Positions 40,286-49,164 of a stretch of 64,000 nucleotides of DNA are shown here, in pieces. The notes under the pieces are model-generated. The model searched no databases. It saw nothing but the letters and a program-made list of their open reading frames with translations, and was not told the origin of the DNA. The position numbers and the translations under genes are program-made. The stretch's first letter is position 1. Each line of letters starts with the position of its first letter. Origin of the DNA: Solirubrobacter phytolaccae (GTDB taxonomy: Bacteria > Actinomycetota > Thermoleophilia > Solirubrobacterales > Solirubrobacteraceae); the NCBI RefSeq assembly GCF_027587195.1, contig NZ_JAPDDP010000009.1, positions 1 through 64,000 of the forward strand, given 5' to 3'.

Positions 40286-43200
40286 AGAGGGGATTGGGTG
40301 CGGCTCTACTGAGCCTTGCCCTCGTAGCGCCCGCCACGGCGGCAGCGCAACCGAAGGCCGCGCCGGCCGACCCGTACAAGGTGCTCGTGGTCACGAGCAC
40401 GCAGGACGCCGCGTCCACGGCGGGCATCAGCGCGATCACGAACGCGGTCGGCAGCGCCGGCACGGTCACCGCGCCGGCCCCGGCGGAGGTCGGCGCGCAG
40501 TTCACGCCGGCCGGCCTGGACGCCTACCGCACGGTCGTCTTCCTGAACACGGGCCAGGCCAGCCCGCTGAACGACGCGCAGCGCGCGAACTTCGAGGCGT
40601 ACTTCAAGAAGGGCGGCGGCTTCGTCGGCATCGGCTCCGCCGTCGAGACCGACTCGAGCTGGGCGTTCCTGACGAACGTGCTCGGCACGCGGTCCTCGGG
40701 CCGCACCAGCTCCCAGAGCGGCACCGTGAAGGTCTTCGACCGCGTTCATGATGCGACGAAGAACCTGCCGGAGTACTGGGATCGCACCGAGGCTTGGTAC
40801 AACTTCTCGACGAACGTCCGCGGGCTGTCGCACGTGCTCGCGACCGTGGTCGAGGACCCGTTCGGCCCGCAGCCGGGCGGCAACACGCTCGACGGCATCG
40901 CCGGCGGCACGATGGGCGCCAACCACCCCGTGTCCTTCTGCAAGGACTTCAACGGCGGTCGCTCGTTCTACACCGCGCTCGGCACCGACGCGTCGTCGTT
41001 CGACGCGCAGTGGCAGACGCACCTGAAGGGCGCGATCAGCTGGGCCGCGGGCCAGAGCGATCCGGCCTACAGCGACTGTGGCGCCACCGTCCTGAAGAAC
41101 TTCCAGCAGGTCAAGGTCTCGGCCCCGCCGAACCTGAACGAGCCGATCGGCTTCGACCAGCTGCCGGACGGCCGCCTGATCCAGACCGCTCGCCGTGGCG
41201 AGCTGCGCCTGCACGACCCGGTCAAGGGCACGACGCAGGTCATCGCCGACTTCTCGTCGACGAGCCTGCCGACCACGCAGCGCATCTACACGCACTCCGA
41301 GGACGGCCTGTACGGCCCGGCGGTGGACAACGACTTCGCCACCAACCACTGGGTCTACCTCTACTACTCGCCGCAGACGGTCACCGACGTCAAGCTCTCC
41401 ACGGGCGAGATCGTCACGCAGACCACCCCGAACACGACCCCGCCCACGAGCGCGGCGTCGAAGACGGCGTGGGACCCGTACGTCGGCTACTTCCAGCTCT
41501 CCCGCTTCAAGTTCATCGACGGCGACGGCACCAATCCGCCGCGGCTCGACCTGACCTCGGAGCAGCAGATCCTCCGCGTCTCCAACAACCGCCAGCAGTG
41601 CTGCCACGTGGCGGGCGACATCGACTTCGACTCCCACAACAACCTGTGGTTCGTCACCGGCGATGACAACGAGGCGAACGGCATCAACGGCGCCGGCTGG
41701 GCCCCGATGAACGATCAGCTCACCGACGAGCAGCAGACCGTGCGCAACACCAACGCGACCGGTGGCACGTTCACGCTGTCCTTCAAGGGCCAGACGACCG
41801 CGCCGCTGCCCTACAACGCGACGCCACTCCAGGTCGACGCCGCGCTGGAGGCGCTCTCCACCGTCGGCGCCAACAACGTCCAGGCGTCGGGCGCCAGCAC
41901 GGCCAACGCGGCCGTCGTCAACGTGTTCTTCCGGCGCGGGCTGCAGCAGGCCGACCAGGAGCAGGTCACGATCAACGGCGCGGGCCTCACCGGCAACTCG
42001 CCGACGGTCACCGCGGCCACGACGCAGCAGGGCGGCTGGTTCCTGAACCCGATCGGCGACACCCGCCGCGGCGCCGCCAACACGAACGACCTGCGCGGCA
42101 AGGTCAACCGCATCAAGGTCAAGGACGGCGCGATCCCGGCCGCCGACTTCAACAAGGCCGACCTCGGCTCGGGCGGCGCGTACACGATCCCGGCCGGCAA
42201 CCTGTTCCCGCTCCAGGGCGGCCAGCCGCAGGCGAAGACCCGTCCCGAGGTCTACGCGATGGGCTTCCGCAACCCCTACCGCCTGCAGGTCGACGAGGAC
42301 GACGTCGCGTACGTGACCGACTACTCGCCCGACGCGCAGTCCCCGCAGCGCGGTCGCGGCCCGGCCGGTACCGGCCGCGTCGAGATCGTCCGCAAGCCGT
42401 CCAACTACGGCTGGCCGATGTGCTACTCGAAGAAGCTCAGCTACTACAAGTGGAGCTACTCCGAGTTCATCCCGAACTACAACCCCACCAGTCCGGCGCT
42501 CGGCGTGCCGCTCAACGACCCGCCGCAGAAGTGGGACTGCACCGGCGCTTCGGTGCGCAACGAGTCCAAGTGGGTGCGTGACGGCGGCCCGGCCAACGAG
42601 GCCGGCCTCGCCGACCTGCCCCCGGTGACCGATCCGGAGATCTGGTACTCGTACCGCGACAACCCGTCGGCGGCCGTTCCGCAGCCGCTCGGCACGCCGT
42701 GCCCCGAGTACTCGGATCCGACCCCGGGCCCGATCGCGCCGGGCTCCACCACGGAGTGCGCGCGCCTGTTCCCGGAGCTGTACGCGGGCCTGGCGCAGGT
42801 CGGCCCGCACGGCGCGGCCAAGTACAACTACAGCGCGGCCAACCCGAACCCGGCCAAGTTCCCGCCGTACTGGGACGACTCGATCATCCTCGGCGAGTTC
42901 ACGCAGGACACCATGCGTGAGATCAAGCTCGACTCGCAGAAGCGGGTCTTCAAGATCAACACGGCGCTGGACTGCGGTGCGGTCGCCGGCTTCGGTGGCG
43001 TCGCCACCGCGCCGTTCGAGTTCGAGTGCGACAACCCGGAGGACCTCCAGTGGGGGGCCGACGGCAACCTGTACCTGCTGACGTACGGTGACGGCTTCTT
43101 CGCCATCAACGGCGACGCCGGCCTGTACAAGTGGCAGTACGTGAAGGGCCAGCGCGCGCCGAAGGCCGTGCTGAGCACGAACAAGACCGACGGCGCGCTG

Positions 43201-44544
43201 CCGCTGACGGTCCAGTTCACCGGCTCGGCCTCGAGCGACCCGGATCCGGGCGACTCGATCCGCTACGAGTGGGACTTCGGCGACGGCTCCCCGATCTCCG
43301 AGGAGGCCAACCCGAGCCACATCTACACCAAGGCCGGCCGCTACACGGCCGTCCTGAACGTGATCGACTCGTCGGGCAAGAAGACGGCGACGTCCACCGT
43401 CATCACGGCCGGCAACACCGCTCCGACCGTCACGGTCGAGGCGCCGATCCAGGGTGGCCTGTTCAAGTTCGGCGACGTGATCAGCTACAAGGTCACGGTC
43501 ACCGATCCCGAGGAGGGCACGATCGACTGCAAGGACGTCGTCACGACGTTCGTGCTCGGCCACGACACGCACGGCCACGCTGAGAACAGCGCGACGGGCT
43601 GCAGCGGGCTGCTGGAGACGATCGCGGACGACGTCGATCACGGCGGCAACGTGTTCGGCGTGATCAGCGCGACGTACGCCGACAAGGGTGCGCCGGGCGC
43701 TCCGTCGCTGGAGACCACCAGCCAGGTGACGATCCGCCAGAAGCACACCGAGGTCGAGTTCGTCGTCAACCAGTCCGGCACGGCGACGGCGACCAACACC
43801 GACGGGATCGCCGGCCTCCACCGGTCGAACCTGGGCGCCGGCGAGTGGCTGCAGCTGAACGGTCCGCTGAACCTGCAGCAGATCGACTCGCTCTCGTTCC
43901 GGGTGGCCGACGCGGCCGCGGGTCGCACGGCCGGCTCGCCGCTGGCCGCGATCGAGGTCCGCGCCGACTCGATCACCGGCCCGATCGTGACCACCGCCAA
44001 CCTCGTCTCCACGGGCGGGACCGGCACGTGGTCGACGCAGACGTTCCCGATCTCGCTGACCGGCACGCACGAGCTGTTCTTCGTGTTCCGGACGGTGACG
44101 AACGGGGCGACGGGCAACAACCTGTTCAACTTGAACTGGGCGGAGTTCGGCGGCAACGGCGTCACGACCACCCTGACCAAGGCGAACGGCGACGTGGGCG
44201 GTGCGGTTCCGGCCACGCTGTCGCTGTCCCTGGGCGCTCCGGCCACGTTCGGCGCGTTCACGCCGGGCGTGGAGAAGACGTACACGGCCAAGACGGACGC
44301 GAACGTCATCTCGACCGCCGGTGACGCGTCGCTGACGGTCAGCGACCCGGGTCACCTGACCAACGGGACGTTCTCCCTGCCGCAGCCGCTGCAGGTCGCG
44401 TTCTCGAAGTCCAGCTGGACCGGCCCGACCTCCAACGAGAAGGTGGACATCACCTTCTCGCAGAAGATCGGCGCCAACGACGCGCTCCGCACGGGCGCGT
44501 ACAGCAAGACGCTGACGTTCACGCTGAGCACGACTCAGCCGTAG
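40282..44544 (+). CDS. Secreted ThuA / sugar-dehydrogenase-like / PKD protein
   Basis: Encodes 1420 residues. After a signal peptide (MKRGLGAALLSLALVAPATA) come a ThuA domain (about 31-255: YKVLVVTSTQDA, FKKGGGFVGIGSA, GRSFYTALG) and a soluble-glucose-dehydrogenase-like propeller (about 273-953). The propeller has QCCHVAGDIDFDSHNNLWFV, AANTNDLRGKVNRIKV and AMGFRNPYRLQV. A module of about 90 residues (493-583: TFTLSFKGQTTAPLPYNATP) is inserted in the propeller. Then follow a PKD domain (about 958-1043, YEWDFGDGSP), a beta-rich domain (1050-1150), a CBM6-like domain (1156-1293) and the C-terminal domain shared with two neighbours (1300-1420). It probably binds and oxidises sugars outside the cell. 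Its ATG overlaps the tatA stop; the signal itself looks Sec-type. Confidence 0.85.
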   Translation: MKRGLGAALLSLALVAPATAAAQPKAAPADPYKVLVVTSTQDAASTAGISAITNAVGSAGTVTAPAPAEVGAQFTPAGLDAYRTVVFLNTGQASPLNDAQRANFEAYFKKGGGFVGIGSAVETDSSWAFLTNVLGTRSSGRTSSQSGTVKVFDRVHDATKNLPEYWDRTEAWYNFSTNVRGLSHVLATVVEDPFGPQPGGNTLDGIAGGTMGANHPVSFCKDFNGGRSFYTALGTDASSFDAQWQTHLKGAISWAAGQSDPAYSDCGATVLKNFQQVKVSAPPNLNEPIGFDQLPDGRLIQTARRGELRLHDPVKGTTQVIADFSSTSLPTTQRIYTHSEDGLYGPAVDNDFATNHWVYLYYSPQTVTDVKLSTGEIVTQTTPNTTPPTSAASKTAWDPYVGYFQLSRFKFIDGDGTNPPRLDLTSEQQILRVSNNRQQCCHVAGDIDFDSHNNLWFVTGDDNEANGINGAGWAPMNDQLTDEQQTVRNTNATGGTFTLSFKGQTTAPLPYNATPLQVDAALEALSTVGANNVQASGASTANAAVVNVFFRRGLQQADQEQVTINGAGLTGNSPTVTAATTQQGGWFLNPIGDTRRGAANTNDLRGKVNRIKVKDGAIPAADFNKADLGSGGAYTIPAGNLFPLQGGQPQAKTRPEVYAMGFRNPYRLQVDEDDVAYVTDYSPDAQSPQRGRGPAGTGRVEIVRKPSNYGWPMCYSKKLSYYKWSYSEFIPNYNPTSPALGVPLNDPPQKWDCTGASVRNESKWVRDGGPANEAGLADLPPVTDPEIWYSYRDNPSAAVPQPLGTPCPEYSDPTPGPIAPGSTTECARLFPELYAGLAQVGPHGAAKYNYSAANPNPAKFPPYWDDSIILGEFTQDTMREIKLDSQKRVFKINTALDCGAVAGFGGVATAPFEFECDNPEDLQWGADGNLYLLTYGDGFFAINGDAGLYKWQYVKGQRAPKAVLSTNKTDGALPLTVQFTGSASSDPDPGDSIRYEWDFGDGSPISEEANPSHIYTKAGRYTAVLNVIDSSGKKTATSTVITAGNTAPTVTVEAPIQGGLFKFGDVISYKVTVTDPEEGTIDCKDVVTTFVLGHDTHGHAENSATGCSGLLETIADDVDHGGNVFGVISATYADKGAPGAPSLETTSQVTIRQKHTEVEFVVNQSGTATATNTDGIAGLHRSNLGAGEWLQLNGPLNLQQIDSLSFRVADAAAGRTAGSPLAAIEVRADSITGPIVTTANLVSTGGTGTWSTQTFPISLTGTHELFFVFRTVTNGATGNNLFNLNWAEFGGNGVTTTLTKANGDVGGAVPATLSLSLGAPATFGAFTPGVEKTYTAKTDANVISTAGDASLTVSDPGHLTNGTFSLPQPLQVAFSKSSWTGPTSNEKVDITFSQKIGANDALRTGAYSKTLTFTLSTTQP

Positions 44545-44554
44545 GCGAGGGTGA

Positions 44555-44581
44555 GCCGGCGCGCAGCTAGTGCGCGCCGGC
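44555..44581. terminator. Perfect hairpin after the export operon
   Basis: Eleven-base perfect GC-rich arms (44555-44565 and 44571-44581) with a five-base loop, ten bases after the TAG of the ThuA gene. There is no T-run on the plus strand. It can terminate the operon and, being symmetric, also transcription arriving from the right. Confidence 0.6.
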
Positions 44582-44791
44582 CAGCTGCCCGGAGAGCGAG
44601 GCGTGCAGCGTCTCGCTCTCCCGGCTCAGCCCGGTGATCTCGACCGCCGTGCCGTGTTTGGCGTAGTGCCGCTCGATCGCGTCGATGATCACGCGCGGCG
44701 GGTCGCCGGCGAAGTCGAACGCGTCGATCAGCGCACCCTCGTCACCGACGTTCGGCAGGTCGGTGCCGGTCACGACCACGGCGACGGTCAA
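44567..44791 (-). pseudogene. Remnant resembling a SulP-type STAS domain
   Basis: A 74-residue ORF reading AVVVTGTDLPNVGDEGALID, AFDFAGDPPRVIIDAIERHY, AKHGTAVEITGLSRESETLH and ASLSGQLAGAH. The second half follows the end of sulphate-permease STAS domains (a strand with VEI-x-GL-x-x-x-S-x-x-L, then a short tail). The central part, which normally holds the phosphorylatable Ser/Thr loop, seems missing between RVIID and AIERHYAKHG. It starts at TTG 44791 with no ribosome binding site, and no permease precedes it. It is most likely a decayed fragment, less likely a small functional protein. Confidence 0.4.
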
Positions 44792-44881
44792 ACAAGCCGA
44801 GCGTGCCGCCGCCGGTCAGGTGCGGGATCTGCGCGCGACGCGCGGGTCGACCCCGGCGCGGCACGCGTCCCAATGTAGGAG

Positions 44882-45718
44882 CTACGCGGTGGTGCGCTCT
44901 GCGAGCTTGTCCGCGATCCGGTCGGGGATGAGCGGGCGGAGCGCCGTCGCCAGCTTGCCGTCCGCGCCGACGACGTAGCGCGTGTCCGGCTTCTTGGTCG
45001 TGAGCGCTTCCGCGATCACCTCGGCCACGTCCTTGGGCGCCTTGCCGTGCTCGTCGGCTGAGTGGAGCGTCTCGCGGAACGACGTCAGCCGCTCGCGGTA
45101 GCGCTTCAGGCGCTTGTCGTCGGAGGCGGTCAGCTGGTCGAGGTAGGCGATCGCCTTGTCCCAGATCGGCGTGGCGATCGTGCTCGGCTCGATCAGGATC
45201 ACGGGGACGTCGTCGGGGTCGAGCTCCTGGCGCCAGACATCGGCGATCGCCTCCAGCGCGAACTTGGACGCGTGGTACGCGCCGGCGAACTGGGAGGCGA
45301 GGATGCCGCCGACCGAGCCGACGATCACCACGCGGCCGTGGCCGAGCCGGATGAGCGGCAGCGCGGCCTGGGTGACCGCGACCTGGCCGAGCACGTTGAC
45401 GTCGAGCAGGCGCCGGAAGTCCTCGCGCGGGAGCAGCTCGAGCGGCGCGGCGTAGCCGATGCCGGCGTTGTTGACGACGCCGTCGAGGCCGGCGTCCCCG
45501 ACCTGGCTCCGGATCGTCTCGAACGCGGCGGCGATCGACGCGTCGTCGCTGACGTCGAGCGTGATGCGCTGCAGCCGCGAGGACGCGCCGGCGAGCGCCG
45601 TGGCCCCGTCGCCCTCGTTCTCGACGCCCGCGAACACGCGCGCGCCCTGCTGGTCCAGGTGCAGCGCCGTCGCCGCGCCGATTCCGCTGGAAGCCCCGGT
45701 GATGACTACGTTCTGCAT
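44882..45718 (-). CDS. Short-chain dehydrogenase/reductase (SDR)
   Basis: A 278-residue NAD(P)-dependent oxidoreductase. VVITGASSGIGAATALHL is the cofactor-binding motif, VVNNAGIGYAAPLEL the structural NNAG, VIVGSVGG gives the catalytic Ser, and AYHASKFALEAI gives the Tyr-x-x-x-Lys. The C-terminal 60 residues (AEVIAEALTTKKPDTRYVVG) match classical SDRs related to retinol and steroid dehydrogenases. The substrate is unknown. ATG 45718 is 75 bases from the divergent gene at 45793. Confidence 0.85.
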   Translation of the reverse strand: MQNVVITGASSGIGAATALHLDQQGARVFAGVENEGDGATALAGASSRLQRITLDVSDDASIAAAFETIRSQVGDAGLDGVVNNAGIGYAAPLELLPREDFRRLLDVNVLGQVAVTQAALPLIRLGHGRVVIVGSVGGILASQFAGAYHASKFALEAIADVWRQELDPDDVPVILIEPSTIATPIWDKAIAYLDQLTASDDKRLKRYRERLTSFRETLHSADEHGKAPKDVAEVIAEALTTKKPDTRYVVGADGKLATALRPLIPDRIADKLAERTTA

Positions 45719-45792
45719 GCCTGCGTGCTCTCCACACCGGGCACGGCTGAACCACGTGGTCGCGCCCGGACGGGCGGGTACGGTGGGCGGCA

Positions 45793-47028
45793 GTGGACAT
45801 CGAGACGCTCATCGATCAGACGGCCGCAAGCGTCGCGCCGGGCTACGCGGACCTCGACCTCTCGCGGGCGGTCGGCGTCCTGCTGTGGGAGCAGTACAGC
45901 GGGGACGTCTCGCAGCTGACGCCGCTCGCGCTCGAGCTCACTGAGCTCGACGAGCACGTGCAGCGCGACGGCGAGCAACGCGAGCTGGGGTACCCGCACT
46001 TCGACCCCGCGAGCGAGGCGGGCGCGAGCTGCGCGGCCCTCACCGAGGCCTTGGAGGCCGCGGACGACGGCTACGTCCTGATCGAGACCTACTGGCTCGC
46101 GCTCGCGACGCGGTTGCACGCGTTGCTCGGCATGCCGGTGCTCGTGGACGAGATCGAGACGCCGGTGAGCGAGCAGTTGCGCCGGCAGAGCGAACGGCCG
46201 AACCCCGATCCGCTCGCCGGGCTCGACGTCATCGTCTCCACGCCGGTCGACGAGCACCGCCACGCGGGGCTGTACCGGCGCGACGGCATGACCTTCGGTG
46301 CGGCGCATCTCCCGAACGTGGCCGACGAGTGGCTGGTCGAGCGCGGGCTGACGGAGCTCGGCCGCTCGCCGCAGGTGGTGGCGGGCGGGATGCCGCGCGG
46401 TGCCGTCGCGGCCGAGGTCCGTGACCGCAAGGGCGTCTGGCACGCGGCGGTCACCGCTCCCGGCCTGTGGCTCTGCGTGCTGCCCCAGCGCAGCGGCCAG
46501 AGCGATCCCGAGGTGCGGTTCATGGACGCCGTCCGCGCACCCGTCACCGATCCCGAGGACGACTTCTCGGCCGGCGTGCCCCGCGAGGACGAGGTCGCGC
46601 ACGAGGTGGAACGGCGGGTGCTCGCCGGCGCGCGGGTGCCCGTGCTGTGGCTGCAGGGCCGGGGCCGGCCCGACCTGTACGCGTGGGAGGGCGAACCGCA
46701 CGCGGCCACCGCGCTCGGGGTGGCGGGCAACGGCTGCCGGCTGTGGATCGGGCCGACGGCCCAGGACCCGCGACGCGTGTTCGAGGAGCACCTCGTGCGC
46801 GACTGGGGCTACGGCCCCGAGACCGCGGCGTTGCGGGTGGACGAGCTCCCGATCGGCACACTCGAAGGCACCGTCGACGGACAGCCGGTGACGTTCGCGC
46901 TCGCCGCACCCGGAGAGCCGTGGATGGACGACGAAGGCTGGGTCGCCGTGGCACAGCTGGACAGCTATGCCGTCGCGTTCACCGGCTACGACCGGCCGCC
47001 CGAACGGCTGGATCTGGAGCGCATCTAG
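45793..47028 (+). CDS. Hypothetical protein, 411 residues
   Basis: A soluble, acidic protein with no signal peptide and no family I recognise. Two parts can be seen. Residues about 1-115 are mainly helical and rich in Leu, Glu and Asp (IDQTAASVAPGYADLDLSRA). Residues about 135-411 are mixed alpha/beta with several Trp residues (KGVWHAAVTAPGLWLCVLPQ, GYGPETAALRVDELPIGTLE, PGEPWMDDEGWVAVAQLDSY). GTG 45793 lies about eight bases after a TACGGT that could be a -10 element, so the transcript may be leaderless. Its stop and that of the convergent gene share one CTAG. Confidence 0.6.
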   Translation: MDIETLIDQTAASVAPGYADLDLSRAVGVLLWEQYSGDVSQLTPLALELTELDEHVQRDGEQRELGYPHFDPASEAGASCAALTEALEAADDGYVLIETYWLALATRLHALLGMPVLVDEIETPVSEQLRRQSERPNPDPLAGLDVIVSTPVDEHRHAGLYRRDGMTFGAAHLPNVADEWLVERGLTELGRSPQVVAGGMPRGAVAAEVRDRKGVWHAAVTAPGLWLCVLPQRSGQSDPEVRFMDAVRAPVTDPEDDFSAGVPREDEVAHEVERRVLAGARVPVLWLQGRGRPDLYAWEGEPHAATALGVAGNGCRLWIGPTAQDPRRVFEEHLVRDWGYGPETAALRVDELPIGTLEGTVDGQPVTFALAAPGEPWMDDEGWVAVAQLDSYAVAFTGYDRPPERLDLERI

Positions 47029-48236
47029 CGCGCGAGCTGGCGCAGCAGGCCTTCGGCGAGGCGGTCCGCGAACGCGTCGTCGTTGATGTGCAGGTCGTGC
47101 TCCTCGAAGCGCACGCCGGAGCCGGAGAGCTCGTCGCGCACCGCTTCGCTGAGCGCGGCGCGGGCGTGCGGGTCGTCGAACGGCGCGCCCGCGACGTCGA
47201 GCGCGGAGACGCCCCGGCGCGGCACGACCATCGTGGCGGGCCCGACCGCGGCGCGCAGCTTGTCCCCGATGGCCGCACCGATCGCGGCCGCCTCGTCGAC
47301 CGAGACGCGCAGCAGCGTGCTGTCGGCGGTGTGCTCGTACAGGCGGCGGCCGTGGAAGCGCGCCGGGAGCGTGCGCAGCGGGCCGAAGTTGGCCATGTCG
47401 GTCGCGCCGAGCGAGACGACCTGGGGGACACCGGCGCGGGCCGCGGCCTCGAGCCGGTGCGGGCCGGCCGTGAGGATGCCGCCCAGGATCTCGTCGGCCC
47501 ACTCGGTGGTGGTGACGTCCAGCACGGCGTCGACGAGCCCGTCGTCCACGAGCCGCTCCATCATCTGCCCGCCCGCGCCGCACGCGTGGAAGACGAGCAC
47601 CTCGCAGCCGGCGGACTCGAGCCGGGCCTTGGCGCGCTGCACGCACGGGGTGGTGACGCCGAACATCGTCGCGGCGACGAGCGGCGCGGTGTACGCCTCC
47701 TCGCGCGTGTCCGCGGAGCCCTCGACCATGCCCGCGAGCGCGTCGGCCGCGCGCGCGTAGGAGACGCGGCTGATGCGGTTCACGCCCGCGACGTCGACGA
47801 TCGACGGGAACAGCACGAGGTCGCTCGTGCCGACGAACCGGCTCGTCTCCGCCGCGAGCGTCGAGAGCACGACCTTCGGCAACCCGAGCGGGAGCCCGCG
47901 CAGCGCGGTCGCGCCGATCGTCGTCCCGGCGCCCCCGCCGATCGCCATCGCGCCCGTCAGGCGCCCGCGCGCGTGCAGGTCCGCGAGCACGTGCGTCGCG
48001 CCCGTCGTCATCACCGCCACCGCCGCGGAGCGATCGCGGCGTGCGACGAGCTCCGCCAGCGAGCTGCCGCCGGCCCGCGCCACCGTCGCGCGTGAGACGT
48101 CGGCGGGGAAGCCCGGCTCGCCCAGCACTCCGGTGTCGACCACCGTGACCTCGTGGCCGCGGGACTGCAGGCGGGACGCCAGGAAGTCGGCGTCCTCGGC
48201 CTTCGTGTCCAGCGCGGCGACGAGGGCGACGCTCAC
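47025..48236 (-). CDS. UPF0261 / Tm-1-like ATP-binding protein
   Basis: A 403-residue protein. VALVAALDTKAEDADFLASR at the start is the signature of UPF0261; AIGGGAGTTIGATALRGLPL forms the glycine-rich nucleotide-binding loop, and LVFHACGAGGQMMERLVDDG is also conserved. The family includes the N-terminal part of plant Tm-1, which binds ATP and inhibits viral replication. The bacterial role is unknown, though it is often next to a PEP-hydrolase-like TIM barrel, as here. GTG 48236 overlaps the stop of that partner (GTGA), so the pair is translationally coupled. Confidence 0.85.
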   Translation of the reverse strand: MSVALVAALDTKAEDADFLASRLQSRGHEVTVVDTGVLGEPGFPADVSRATVARAGGSSLAELVARRDRSAAVAVMTTGATHVLADLHARGRLTGAMAIGGGAGTTIGATALRGLPLGLPKVVLSTLAAETSRFVGTSDLVLFPSIVDVAGVNRISRVSYARAADALAGMVEGSADTREEAYTAPLVAATMFGVTTPCVQRAKARLESAGCEVLVFHACGAGGQMMERLVDDGLVDAVLDVTTTEWADEILGGILTAGPHRLEAAARAGVPQVVSLGATDMANFGPLRTLPARFHGRRLYEHTADSTLLRVSVDEAAAIGAAIGDKLRAAVGPATMVVPRRGVSALDVAGAPFDDPHARAALSEAVRDELSGSGVRFEEHDLHINDDAFADRLAEGLLRQLAR

Positions 48237-49072
48237 AAGCCGATCGGGATCGATTTGAAGTGCTCGGTGGTGGAGGAGACCGCCTCCTCGACCGGCAGGC
48301 GCTCCATGCTCGACGCGCCGACGAAGCCGACGGCGTTCGAGCGGCCCATCACCTGGGCGGCGTCGTCGGGCGTGGCGATCGGGCCGCCGTGGCAGAGGAC
48401 GATCGCGTCCGGCTTCTGCGCGAGCGCGGCCTCGCCGATCGCGCCGACCAGCTCGCAGGCGGCGTCGAGCGTCATCGCCTCGTCGACGCTCATGCCGATG
48501 CTCCCGCCGACGGTGAGGCCCATGTGCGCGATGATCGCATCCGCACCGGCCGCGGCCATCGCCGCCGCCTCCTGCGGCGTGAAGACGTAGACGATCGTGA
48601 ACAGCTCGAGCTCGTGCGCGGTGGAGATCATCTCGACCTCGCGCGCGAAGCCGAGGTCGGAGGCCTCGAGCTCCTTGCGGAAGCGGCCGTCGAACAGGCC
48701 GACCGTCGGGAAGTTGTTCACGCCCGAGAACCCGGCCTCGGCGACCTGGCCGAGGAAGCGCCGCATCACCCGCGTCGGATCGGTGCCGTTCACGCCTGCG
48801 ATCACCGGTGTGCGCTGGACGACCGGCAGCACCTCGCGCTCGCCCATCTCCATGACGATCGCGTTGGCGTCGCCGAGCGCGAGCAGCCCGCACATCGAGC
48901 TGTGCCCCGCCATCCGGAAGCGGCCCGAGTTGTAGACGATGATCAGATCGGCGCCGCCGCGTTCGATGAACTTCGCGGAGATGCCCGTGCCCGCTCCCGC
49001 GCACACGACCGCCTGCTTGCGCTCGATCTGCCCCCGCAGCCGGCTGATGATCTCGGCCCTCGTGAACTGCAC
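48233..49072 (-). CDS. Phosphoenolpyruvate hydrolase-like TIM-barrel protein
   Basis: A 279-residue protein of the PEP mutase/isocitrate lyase-related barrel group usually paired with UPF0261. Landmarks are AVVCAGAGTGISAKFIERGG, ADLIIVYNSGRFRMAGHSSM, VIAGVNGTDPTRVM, GVNNFPTVGLFDG and AIIAHMGLTVGGSIGM. GTG 49072 has AGGAGGAGG about six bases upstream. The motif AATTTCGTCGACGAG lies just before that ribosome binding site, which places the pair under the same control as the divergent ROK gene. The reaction is not established; carbon-metabolite turnover is an inference from context. Confidence 0.8.
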   Translation of the reverse strand: MQFTRAEIISRLRGQIERKQAVVCAGAGTGISAKFIERGGADLIIVYNSGRFRMAGHSSMCGLLALGDANAIVMEMGEREVLPVVQRTPVIAGVNGTDPTRVMRRFLGQVAEAGFSGVNNFPTVGLFDGRFRKELEASDLGFAREVEMISTAHELELFTIVYVFTPQEAAAMAAAGADAIIAHMGLTVGGSIGMSVDEAMTLDAACELVGAIGEAALAQKPDAIVLCHGGPIATPDDAAQVMGRSNAVGFVGASSMERLPVEEAVSSTTEHFKSIPIGL

Positions 49073-49085
49073 CCGCCCCTCCTCC

Positions 49086-49141
49086 TAATTTCGTCGACGA
49101 GCAACGTAACTCTTCCGACGGTACGCGTCAACTCGTCCGAC
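49086..49141. promoter_or_regulatory. Probable ROK-regulator operator region between divergent genes
   Basis: TAATTTCGTCGACGAGC at 49086-49102 contains the palindrome GTCGAC. GTCGACGAG (49094-49102, less its last base) recurs inverted, with one extra base, as CTCGTCCGAC at 49132-49141. The same core, GTCGACGAGC preceded by AATTT, returns on the other strand at 50359-50375, before the next operon. ROK proteins bind such inverted A/T-flanked sites near their own genes, so this is a good operator candidate. Confidence 0.55.
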
Positions 49142-49164
49142 TTCCGCCGACGTATGATTGGGCC

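Noticed and set aside
40306-44355. A 1349-codon open frame on the minus strand opposite the ThuA gene, and a similar 863-codon one at 58955-61546
   Set aside because: They are Arg/Val/Asp-rich antisense shadows that arise in very GC-rich coding DNA. The plus-strand proteins have signal peptides, named domains and good ribosome binding sites.
45793-47028. Possible enzyme assignment for the 411-residue protein
   Set aside because: No motif matched a family I know, so it was left as hypothetical.
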